NCBI RefSeq assembly: GCF_002078015.1
Contig: NZ_LWBP01000228.1
Location: 1 to 38,116 of the forward strand
Source: Niastella populi
GTDB taxonomy: Bacteria; Bacteroidota; Bacteroidia; Chitinophagales; Chitinophagaceae
Reading direction: 5' to 3'
DNA length: 38,116 bases
Both the position numbers and the translations under genes were made by a program. Positions 32,098 through 38,116 of the stretch are shown in pieces (within the stretch, counting starts at the first letter, position 1; the number at the start of each line of letters is the position of its first letter). Below the pieces are notes generated by a model. The model was not told the origin of the DNA and searched no databases. It saw only the letters and a program-made list of their open reading frames with translations.

Positions 32098-33018
32098 ATG
32101 CCTTCAGTAATAGTAAATAATATCACTAAGCAATACGGTAAGAAAAAAGATCTGGTTCAGGCCCTTAAAGGCGTGTCTTTCGAAGTGCAGCAGGGTGAGC
32201 TGTTCGGGATCATTGGTCCCGATGGCGCGGGCAAAACTTCATTGTTCCGTATTCTCACCACCTTGTTGTTGCCCGATGGCGGTACTGCTTCGGTAGATGG
32301 GCTCGATGTGGTGAAGGATTTCAAGGCCATTCGCCATCGTGTAGGATATATGCCCGGTCGTTTTTCGCTGTACCAGGACCTTACCATCGAGGAGAACCTC
32401 GAGTTCTTCGCCACCATCTTCAATACCACCGTTAAGGACAACTACGATCTTATAAAAGAGATCTATTCGCAGATTGAACCATTTAAGAACAGAAGGGCGG
32501 GAAAGTTGTCGGGCGGCATGAAACAAAAGCTGGCGCTGAGCTGTGCGCTGATACACAAACCATCGGTCCTTTTCCTCGATGAGCCAACCACCGGTGTGGA
32601 TGCCGTATCGCGCAAGGAGTTCTGGGAAATGCTGCGCAGTCTCAAACGGCAGGGCATTACCATTCTGGTATCAACGCCTTATATGGATGAAGCCGGTATG
32701 TGCGACCGCGTGGCGCTTATGCAGAATGGAGAAGTATTGTCGGTAGATAGTCCCGAAGGCGTAATTGACGCTTTTAAACAACCGCTGGTGGCCGTGAAGG
32801 ATAATAACATGCTGCAACTGCTGAACGACCTCCAGCGCTATGAAGGGGTGAAAGATGCCTATCCGTTCGGGGAGTATCATCATGTGGTGCTGAATAACGG
32901 ATTTTCGGCCAGTGCAGTACAGCAATATTTGCAACAGCATAATTACCACCAGCCCGAGGTGAAAACCATCAGGGCCGATATAGAGGATTGTTTTATTGCG
33001 CTGATGAAATCGGCATAA
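32098..33018 (+). CDS. ABC transporter ATP-binding protein 1 (drug-export type)
   Basis: A 306-aa ATPase of the ABC-2 export class. The start is placed at the ATG before PSVIVNNITKQYGKK; the 32 residues before it derive from the repeat array. Walker A is GPDGAGKTS (residues 40-48), the ABC signature is LSGGMKQKL (137-145), Walker B is VLFLDEP (157-163), and the sequence then runs TTGVDAVSR with a switch region. All ATPase motifs are intact. Residues about 230-306 are an accessory C-terminal domain. With the next gene it matches the two halves of E. coli YbhF, which is a single fused protein there; here the halves are separate. The next ATPase starts 12 bases after its stop. Confidence 0.93.
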   Translation: MPSVIVNNITKQYGKKKDLVQALKGVSFEVQQGELFGIIGPDGAGKTSLFRILTTLLLPDGGTASVDGLDVVKDFKAIRHRVGYMPGRFSLYQDLTIEENLEFFATIFNTTVKDNYDLIKEIYSQIEPFKNRRAGKLSGGMKQKLALSCALIHKPSVLFLDEPTTGVDAVSRKEFWEMLRSLKRQGITILVSTPYMDEAGMCDRVALMQNGEVLSVDSPEGVIDAFKQPLVAVKDNNMLQLLNDLQRYEGVKDAYPFGEYHHVVLNNGFSASAVQQYLQQHNYHQPEVKTIRADIEDCFIALMKSA

Positions 33019-33030
33019 ATACAAAACAGA

Positions 33031-33780
33031 ATGACCACCAACAACACAGCCATATATGCGGAAGCTTTAACCAAACGTTTTGGTGATTTCACCGCCGTGG
33101 ACGCCATTTCCTTCGATGTAAAAAAGGGCGAGATCTTCGGGTTCCTTGGCGCCAACGGCGCGGGCAAAACAACCGCCATGCGCATGTTATGCGGGTTGTC
33201 GATACCCACATCGGGTAAAGCTACCGTAGCCGGGTTCGATGTGTTCAAACAAACCGAGCAGATCAAACGAAGCATCGGTTATATGAGCCAGAAATTCTCG
33301 TTGTATGAAGACCTGACGGTGCGGGAGAACATCCGGTTCTATGCCGGTATATATGGAAAAAGCGATGCATTCATAAAAGAAAAAACGGCATTCCTGTTAA
33401 AGGAGCTGCACCTGGAAGCCGAAGCCAATAAACTGGTGCGGTCGTTGCCGTTGGGCTGGAAGCAAAAGCTGGCTTTTTCGGTAGCCATCTTTCATGAACC
33501 GGAGATCGTGTTTCTCGATGAGCCCACCGGCGGCGTTGACCCGGTTACCCGGCGCGAGTTCTGGAATATGATCTATAAGGCAGCCGAATCGGGCATAACC
33601 ATTTTCGTAACTACCCACTATATGGATGAAGCGGAGTACTGCAACCGGGTATCGATCATGGTTGATGGCCGTATAGATGCCCTCGATACCCCGGCCCAAC
33701 TGAAAAAGACCTTTGACGTGAAGTCGATGGACGAAGTGTTTTTGAAGCTGGCACGGAAGGCGAAACGTTCCGGAGATTAA
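33031..33780 (+). CDS. ABC transporter ATP-binding protein 2, degenerate signature
   Basis: A 249-aa ATPase that starts 12 bases after its partner. Walker A is GANGAGKTT (residues 40-48) and Walker B is IVFLDEP with GGVDPVTRREFW following. The ABC signature is SLPLGWKQKL (138-147) instead of LSGGxxQ: Ser-Gly-Gly is replaced by Pro-Leu-Gly. Degenerate LPLG signatures are, as far as I recall, seen in one half of YbhF/RbbA-type exporters, so this may be a family trait and not a defect. A heterodimer of this protein with the preceding one, having one canonical and one weakened site, is likely. Both should drive the two permeases that follow. Confidence 0.92.
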   Translation: MTTNNTAIYAEALTKRFGDFTAVDAISFDVKKGEIFGFLGANGAGKTTAMRMLCGLSIPTSGKATVAGFDVFKQTEQIKRSIGYMSQKFSLYEDLTVRENIRFYAGIYGKSDAFIKEKTAFLLKELHLEAEANKLVRSLPLGWKQKLAFSVAIFHEPEIVFLDEPTGGVDPVTRREFWNMIYKAAESGITIFVTTHYMDEAEYCNRVSIMVDGRIDALDTPAQLKKTFDVKSMDEVFLKLARKAKRSGD

Positions 33781-33862
33781 AGAGCTGGTCAGTTGAAAAC
33801 TTCATAACCAACGAACTTAAGAACTGAACAACTGAACAACTGACCAACTGAACAACTCGCAA
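33781..33862. repeat. Mirror word array (GGTCAGTTG ... CAACTGACC)
   Basis: GGTCAGTTG (33787-33795), right after the ATPase stop, is the exact reverse complement of CAACTGACC (33837-33845). The right arm lies within AACTGAACAACTGAACAACTG words that run to just before the permease start. Confidence 0.78.
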
Positions 33863-33884
33863 CAAGTAAACATAAATCATTCTT

Positions 33885-34991
33885 ATGAAGCAGTTCGTTT
33901 CATTTGTTAGAAAGGAGTTTCATCATATAGCCCGCGACAAACGCACGCTGTTCATTCTGCTGGGTATGCCCATTATGCAGATCCTCATCTTCGGGTTTGC
34001 GCTTACCAATGAGGTGAAGAACTCGAAGATCGCGATCCTCGATCAGTCGAACGACCCGTCGACCCAGGCATTGCGCAGTGAGCTGGATGCCAGCCGGTAT
34101 TTCGATATAACGCAGGACCTGCGTTCTTACCAGGAAATAGAAGGCGCATTCAAAAAAGGAAAGATCAAGATGGCGGTTATTTTTCCCGCGAATTTTGCCA
34201 GCGACCTCGATCATTTCAATACGGCCCAGGTACAACTGGTAGCCGATGCATCGGACCCCAACGTGGCCAATACGCTTACCAATTACGCTACGGCTATCAT
34301 CCTCGACTACCAGGACCGGATCACCAACAACCGCCGCCTGCCGCATACCATCAAAACGGAAATGCGCATGTTGTACAATCCGCAATTGAAAGGTGCATAT
34401 AGTTTTGTGCCGGGGGTAATGGCCATGGTGCTGATGCTGGTGTGCACGCTGATGACCGCAATAACGATTGTACGGGAAAAGGAACTGGGCACTATGGAAA
34501 TTATGCTGGTGTCGCCTATGCGGCCGTTCAAGATCGTGGTGGCGAAAGCGGTTCCCTATTTGTTGCTGTCGATGGTAAATATCACCAGCATCCTGTTGCT
34601 GAGTGTGTTTGTGCTCGAGGTGCCCATCAATGGCAGTCTGGTATTGCTGCTTTTCGAGAGCATCCTGTTTACTTTGACCTGCCTCGCCTTTGGCCTGCTC
34701 ATTTCAACAAAAACCGATTCACAGCAAACGGCCATGTTCATTGCGTTGACCGGTATGTTCCTGCCAACGATCATGTTAAGCGGTTTTATGTTCCCGATAG
34801 AGAACATGCCGCTGCCGTTACGCATACTTTCAAATATAGTTCCTGCCAAATGGTTTTATTATATCGTAAAAGAAGTGATGATAAAAGGGCTGGGTATTAC
34901 AGCCGTGTGGAAAGAAACATTGATACTTACCGGTATGCTGTTGTTCCTGCTGGCGCTAAGCATCAGGAATTTCAAGATAAGACTGGCTTAA
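33885..34991 (+). CDS. ABC-2 type permease 1
   Basis: A 368-aa integral membrane protein of the YbhS/YbhR (ABC2_membrane) type. One transmembrane helix near the N terminus (residues about 21-41, LFILLGMPIMQILIFGFAL) is followed by a periplasmic domain of about 130 residues (VKNSKIAILDQSNDPSTQALRSELDAS onward). About five helices make up the C-terminal half, including VMAMVLMLVCTLMTAITIVREKELGTMEIMLVSPMRP, a family hallmark at the coupling helix. It should pair with the next gene's product as a heterodimer. The second permease starts 9 bases after its stop. Confidence 0.92.
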   Translation: MKQFVSFVRKEFHHIARDKRTLFILLGMPIMQILIFGFALTNEVKNSKIAILDQSNDPSTQALRSELDASRYFDITQDLRSYQEIEGAFKKGKIKMAVIFPANFASDLDHFNTAQVQLVADASDPNVANTLTNYATAIILDYQDRITNNRRLPHTIKTEMRMLYNPQLKGAYSFVPGVMAMVLMLVCTLMTAITIVREKELGTMEIMLVSPMRPFKIVVAKAVPYLLLSMVNITSILLLSVFVLEVPINGSLVLLLFESILFTLTCLAFGLLISTKTDSQQTAMFIALTGMFLPTIMLSGFMFPIENMPLPLRILSNIVPAKWFYYIVKEVMIKGLGITAVWKETLILTGMLLFLLALSIRNFKIRLA

Positions 34992-35000
34992 ATCATTTAT

Positions 35001-36119
35001 ATGAGAACCTTACGTTTTCTGTTACAAAAGGAATTCCGGCAGATCTTCCGCGATCCATCCATCATACGCATCATTTTTATGATGCCGTCGATACAATTGC
35101 TGATCCTGCCGTGGGCGGCCGATTATGAAGTGAAGAACATTCATTTGAGTGTGGTTGATCATGACCACTCGCAGTACGCGCGCCAGATGGTGAACAAAAT
35201 AACTTCCTCGGGTTATTTTATTTTGCAGGATTATTCAGGCTCTTACAACAATGCCATGGAGCAGATAGAGCACGACAAGGCCGACCTGGTGCTGGAGATC
35301 CCGGCAGGGTTTGAAAAGAAGCTGATCAAAGAAAATGAATCCACCCTGTTCATGGCCATCAATGCCATAAACGGCGTAAAGGCCAACCTCGGTGGGGCAT
35401 ACCTGCGAAGCATTATACAGGATTATAACCGTGAAGTACGCATGAAATGGATACAACTGCCGCGGTTCAGTCCCGAGTTACAGATAGAAGTAACGGCTTC
35501 CAACTGGTTCAATCCCCTGATGAATTACAAGATCTTCATGGTGCCCGGTATCCTGGTGGTGCTGGTGACCATGGTAGGGGCCTTCCTGGCATCATTGAAC
35601 ATTGTGCGGGAAAAAGAGATCGGTACCATTGAGCAGATCAACGTAACGCCTGTAAAGAAATACCACTTCATTCTGGGCAAACTTATTCCGTTCTGGATAC
35701 TGGGGCTGTTGATCCTGAGCATAGGGTTAACCATAGCGCGGGTGGCATACGGTATTATCCCTGCGGGCAGCCTGCTGGTGATCTATACGTTTGCGGCGGT
35801 GTACCTGCTGGCAGTGCTGGGACTGGGCCTGTTGTTATCTACCTATACCAGTAACCAGCAACAGGCGATGTTGTTATCGTTCTTTATGATGATGGTGTTC
35901 ATTCTGCTGAGCGGTTTATATACTTCAATTGACAGTATGCCCGGCTGGGCGCAGGTGGTTACCAAATTCAACCCCGTTACTTACTTTATTGAAGTAATGC
36001 GGATGGTGGTATTGAAGGGGAGTGGATTGAAAGATATCAGCACCCATTTGTTTACGGTACTTGGTTTTGCCGTGGCGCTCAATACCTGGGCGGTGATCAA
36101 TTACAAGAAACGTTCCTGA
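35001..36119 (+). CDS. ABC-2 type permease 2
   Basis: A 372-aa protein with the same topology as its neighbour: an N-terminal helix (residues about 21-40, IIRIIFMMPSIQLLILPWAA), a periplasmic domain (HLSVVDHDHSQYARQMVNKITSS onward), and five or six C-terminal helices with NIVREKEIGTIEQINVTPVKK at the coupling position. The last gene of the exporter operon. Such exporters move hydrophobic drugs or lipids out through the adaptor and TolC channel; the substrate cannot be read from sequence. A perfect hairpin follows the stop. Confidence 0.92.
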   Translation: MRTLRFLLQKEFRQIFRDPSIIRIIFMMPSIQLLILPWAADYEVKNIHLSVVDHDHSQYARQMVNKITSSGYFILQDYSGSYNNAMEQIEHDKADLVLEIPAGFEKKLIKENESTLFMAINAINGVKANLGGAYLRSIIQDYNREVRMKWIQLPRFSPELQIEVTASNWFNPLMNYKIFMVPGILVVLVTMVGAFLASLNIVREKEIGTIEQINVTPVKKYHFILGKLIPFWILGLLILSIGLTIARVAYGIIPAGSLLVIYTFAAVYLLAVLGLGLLLSTYTSNQQQAMLLSFFMMMVFILLSGLYTSIDSMPGWAQVVTKFNPVTYFIEVMRMVVLKGSGLKDISTHLFTVLGFAVALNTWAVINYKKRS

Positions 36120-36123
36120 AAAA

Positions 36124-36156
36124 AGATGTGCCACACTTTGGAAGTGTGGCACATCT
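36124..36156. terminator. Bidirectional terminator hairpin
   Basis: AGATGTGCCACACTT (36124-36138), loop TGG, and its exact 15-base reverse complement (36142-36156). The minus strand has TTTTTTC right after the stem, so it is a strong terminator for the convergent lipoprotein gene. On the plus strand only an A/T-rich tail follows the stem that closes the efflux operon. Confidence 0.88.
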
Positions 36157-36189
36157 GATATTTAATATTTTGATAAGCTGCAGTGATGG

Positions 36190-36564
36190 TTAATTGTAGA
36201 AATACGGCTTTGCCGAAAATACAAAGGCAACCTTGTTGTTCAGTTTATTATAATTTACCCCAATATACAGATTTTGTTTCTGCATGAATTTTTCAGTATT
36301 GACAGTACTGTCGTTCACAACAACTTTTATGGTATGTTCACCTTCGGTATTGGCGGTAGAAATACTGGTGGCCAGTGACAATGCATGATTGGTAGTTACC
36401 TCCGAATTCAGCAGCGGTTGGTTATCGATAAAGACTTGCACTTTATCATTCTCGAAATTCGATTGTATGTCTACCCCCAGGTCGTACACCGTCGGGTTAT
36501 TCGATTTGCGGCATGCGGTCAACACCAGCAATACCAGCGAGATAGACAAAATTACTTTTTTCAT
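36190..36564 (-). CDS. Small lipoprotein of unknown function
   Basis: A 124-aa lipoprotein. The start is placed at the ATG before KKVILSISLVLLVLTACRKS, giving a lipobox LTAC with Cys18; the 20 residues before it lie downstream of the promoter but lack protein character. The mature part looks like one beta-sandwich (VYDLGVDIQSNFENDKVQVFIDNQPLL ... EGEHTIKVVVNDSTVNTEKF ... LYIGVNYNKLNNKVAFVFSAKPYFYN). No enzyme motif is seen and I recognise no family. It faces the efflux operon's end. An exact promoter, TTG, 18 bp, TAACTTTG (complement of 36671-36673 and 36645-36652), lies about 80 bases upstream. Confidence 0.8.
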   Translation of the reverse strand: MKKVILSISLVLLVLTACRKSNNPTVYDLGVDIQSNFENDKVQVFIDNQPLLNSEVTTNHALSLATSISTANTEGEHTIKVVVNDSTVNTEKFMQKQNLYIGVNYNKLNNKVAFVFSAKPYFYN

Positions 36565-36644
36565 AATATTTTTGAGTTCATGGCTTGATGCAGTACGACA
36601 CCGGTAAAATGGTTTTCGTTGCATGCTATTTATAATGAGACGCG

Positions 36645-36673
36645 CAAAGTTACATTAACTTGCACCATTTCAA
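36645..36673 (-). promoter_or_regulatory. Promoter of the small lipoprotein gene
   Basis: On the minus strand TTG (complement of 36671-36673), 18 bp, then TAACTTTG (complement of 36645-36652), followed by CGCG. Both elements match the Bacteroidota consensus. Confidence 0.72.
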
Positions 36674-37229
36674 TAATCACAGGCGAAATAAATAGTAACA
36701 AAATAGAAATAAAGGCATGGAATACAGGCAATTGGGTAGTTTCTCCCGGTAAAAACTTCGGTTATTTCAGTTCTCAGTTCATAGTTCTCAGTTCATAGTT
36801 CTTAGTTCATAGTTCTCAGTTCTCAGTTCAGGGCTGATAAGTAATGGCAGGTAATCTCATATTCCGGATTATTGGCCATTATGATTCTGTATCGTTATAG
36901 AACGCTCATAAACGCCCGAAGTGCTTCATTTCGATGTGGAACTTCAAATGCCTTCTAAAGCTTTTTTATAACGCTAAAGCATAAGGGGCCGGCTTCAAAC
37001 ATCGGAGTATATATGGCTGTAGTATGGCTATAGTACGGCTGATCATGCCTTAATCTATACTCAATGTGTACCGGGAAATGCCTGAGTGTACGGCGGGTCT
37101 GTATTATGCATTAGCCTGATTGGGGCGTATTGGTACTTGAATAGCAGCATAATGTACCGGAGTGGTAGCATAATGGCCTGGGTACTGTACGGGACTACTC
37201 TACGGACCCTACAGGAATACATGGGTGCC
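36674..37229. other. Gap with CAGTTCTCAGTTCATAG array and no gene
   Basis: The left half holds a degenerate array of CAGTTCTCAGTTCATAGTTC words (about 36770-36830), the reverse complement of the vocabulary at 1-58. The rest (36840-37229) is unique sequence without a protein-like ORF, promoter box or stem that I could identify. Confidence 0.65.
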
Positions 37230-37347
37230 AGACAATTCCCAGACAATTCCCAGACAACTCCCAGACAACTCCCAGACAACTCTTAGACAATTCACCTAGA
37301 GTCCGCCGCCAATTCCCCTAGAGTGCGCCGCCAGTTCACCTACAGTC
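37230..37347. repeat. Compound minisatellite: six 11-mers then 22-mers
   Basis: Six tandem copies of AGACAATTCCC or AGACAACTCCC (11 bases each, 37230-37295) are followed without a break by two copies of a 22-base unit starting CTAGAGTCCGCCGCC (37296-37317 and 37318-37339) and a partial third copy. The 22-mer ends in the same AATTCCC as the 11-mer. The tract lies about 110 bases upstream of the second tetR gene. Confidence 0.88.
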
Positions 37348-37416
37348 TTTTCTCATTCCGGTAGCACGCTGCACCCATCTGCGAACATATAAACCAAAAA
37401 AATATAACGCCGCCGG

Positions 37417-37449
37417 TTGCATAAGTGAATGAATATTCATTTATATTTG
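37417..37449 (+). promoter_or_regulatory. Promoter and operator of the second tetR gene
   Basis: TTG (37417-37419) and TATATTTG (37442-37449) are separated by 22 bp, a little longer than usual. The spacer holds a perfect 14-bp palindrome, AATGAATATTCATT (37428-37441), ending right at the -7 box. GAATGAATATTCATT-like sites are common TetR operators, so autorepression is likely. The ATG lies 7 bases past the -7 box. Confidence 0.75.
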
Positions 37450-37456
37450 CCCTGCA

Positions 37457-38047
37457 ATGCGTACAAGGGATGTAAATAAGGAAAACCTGATTCAGGAAAA
37501 AGCGATCGAAATGATTGTGAAACAGGGACTTGATGGCTTCAGCATGCAAAAGCTGGCAAAAGCTGCCAATGTTTCTCCTGCCACCCTGTACATCTATTAC
37601 AAAGACCGCGATGATCTTATAACCCAACTCGCCACCAGCGTCAGCAACCGCCTTATGGAAACCAGCCTGAAAGGAATGCATCCCAAAATGTCGTTTGCCG
37701 ATGGGCTCGAACTGCAGTGGAAGAACCGCATGGAATTCTTTTTCAAATACCCGCTCGATGTGGAATTTATTGAGCAGATCAGGTATATGCCCACATACGA
37801 TTCCGTAAGGGATAATATCAGAAAGAATTTTGGCGATGTACTAGGCAAATTCGTGCATAATGCCATCAACAGGGGAGAGCTGCAGCCGCTTCCCTTTGAA
37901 GTGTACTGGTCCATGGCATTTGCCCCGTTGTACCAGCTGATCAAATTCCATGCACAGGGAAACAGTCCGGCCAATGCCTCCTTTCGCATTACCGACGATA
38001 TGGTTAAACAAACCCTCGAGCTGGTAATCAAGGCCCTTAAACCATAA
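37457..38047 (+). CDS. TetR/AcrR-family transcriptional regulator
   Basis: A 196-aa repressor. The helix-turn-helix is clear: LIQEKAIEMIVKQGLDGFSMQKLAKAANVSPATLYIYYKDRDDLITQL (residues about 11-57). The C-terminal domain is helical, with FFFKYPLDVEFIEQIRYMPTY in its first half, a motif typical of a TetR subgroup found in this phylum next to efflux or esterase genes. No target gene is within the window; the next gene on the right probably belongs to its regulon. The promoter with the palindrome sits immediately upstream, and the message would be almost leaderless. Confidence 0.9.
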   Translation: MRTRDVNKENLIQEKAIEMIVKQGLDGFSMQKLAKAANVSPATLYIYYKDRDDLITQLATSVSNRLMETSLKGMHPKMSFADGLELQWKNRMEFFFKYPLDVEFIEQIRYMPTYDSVRDNIRKNFGDVLGKFVHNAINRGELQPLPFEVYWSMAFAPLYQLIKFHAQGNSPANASFRITDDMVKQTLELVIKALKP

Positions 38048-38116
38048 AAACGCTCAAGGCTAAACGCTCAAGGCTTAAGGCTTAATTGATAAATAGCATG
38101 ACATAGGATACACTTT
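38048..38116. repeat. Start of a word array after the last gene (AAACGCTCAAGGC)
   Basis: AAACGCTCAAGGCTAAACGC and TCAAGGCTTAAGGCTTAATTG follow the stop codon directly, with the same architecture as the other arrays. The expected mirror arm would be beyond the window edge. Confidence 0.55.

Noticed and set aside
34442-35128. 228-aa ORF overlapping the two permeases in another frame
   Set aside because: Both permeases are strongly supported; this frame is rich in His, Arg and Asp without any motif.
37230-37347. CRISPR-like direct repeats
   Set aside because: Units are 11 and 22 bases, contiguous with no spacers, and no cas gene is near; this is a minisatellite.
1-38116. tRNA, rRNA, insertion sequences or integrase genes
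   Set aside because: None was recognised on either strand; no transposase-like protein or cloverleaf-like sequence was seen.

Overview
The window looks like a chromosomal segment of a Bacteroidota bacterium, most likely a Chitinophagaceae member (Niastella/Chitinophaga-like). The reasons are a giant PKD-repeat protein with a gliding-motility/type IX secretion (CHU_C-like) C-terminal domain followed directly by a PorP/SprF-family protein, recurrent Bacteroidota-type promoters (TTG or TTTG, about 18-22 bp, TAnnTTTG), starts without a clear Shine-Dalgarno sequence, lipoproteins with classical lipoboxes, and a GH18 chitinase. I assign it to no species.

Layout. 1-2600 (minus strand): hisG then hisD, preceded by a short leader peptide with five His codons and an intrinsic terminator, a textbook-like his attenuator. 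2660-5770: a 43-aa membrane peptide, an OsmC-family protein, an unknown five-helix membrane protein (minus), acylphosphatase and a secreted DUF1080 protein. 5770-12400: a secreted thioredoxin-fold protein, SDR-type threonine dehydrogenase, kdsA, a DUF4382 lipoprotein, an AraC-type regulator and a small PspC protein. 12500-22360: an aconitase of mitochondrial type, the 1597-aa PKD protein with its PorP/SprF partner, and a chitinase. 22400-25160: a metallophosphoesterase, a SRPBCC/AHSA1 protein and homogentisate 1,2-dioxygenase. 25300-28720: a second, AcnB-type aconitase and a small lipoprotein gene apparently broken by one extra base. 28940-36120: a complete efflux operon (TetR, TolC, HlyD, two ABC ATPases, two ABC-2 permeases), recalling E. 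coli ybhGFSR. 36190-38047: a small lipoprotein and a second TetR regulator that probably belongs with genes beyond the right edge.

The most unusual signal lies between genes. Many intergenic regions are filled with degenerate arrays of a short word, such as GTGATAAT/GCTAATGTG, GTTGATAGAG, GGTCAGTTG, GGTGAATGGTCAATG or GTTTGTGG. One orientation sits at the left end of the gap and its reverse complement at the right end, so each gap can fold back on itself. The vocabulary changes from gap to gap while the left/right polarity stays constant. I know of no named element class that explains this; it is the best candidate here for something undescribed. No rRNA, tRNA, insertion sequence or CRISPR array was seen.
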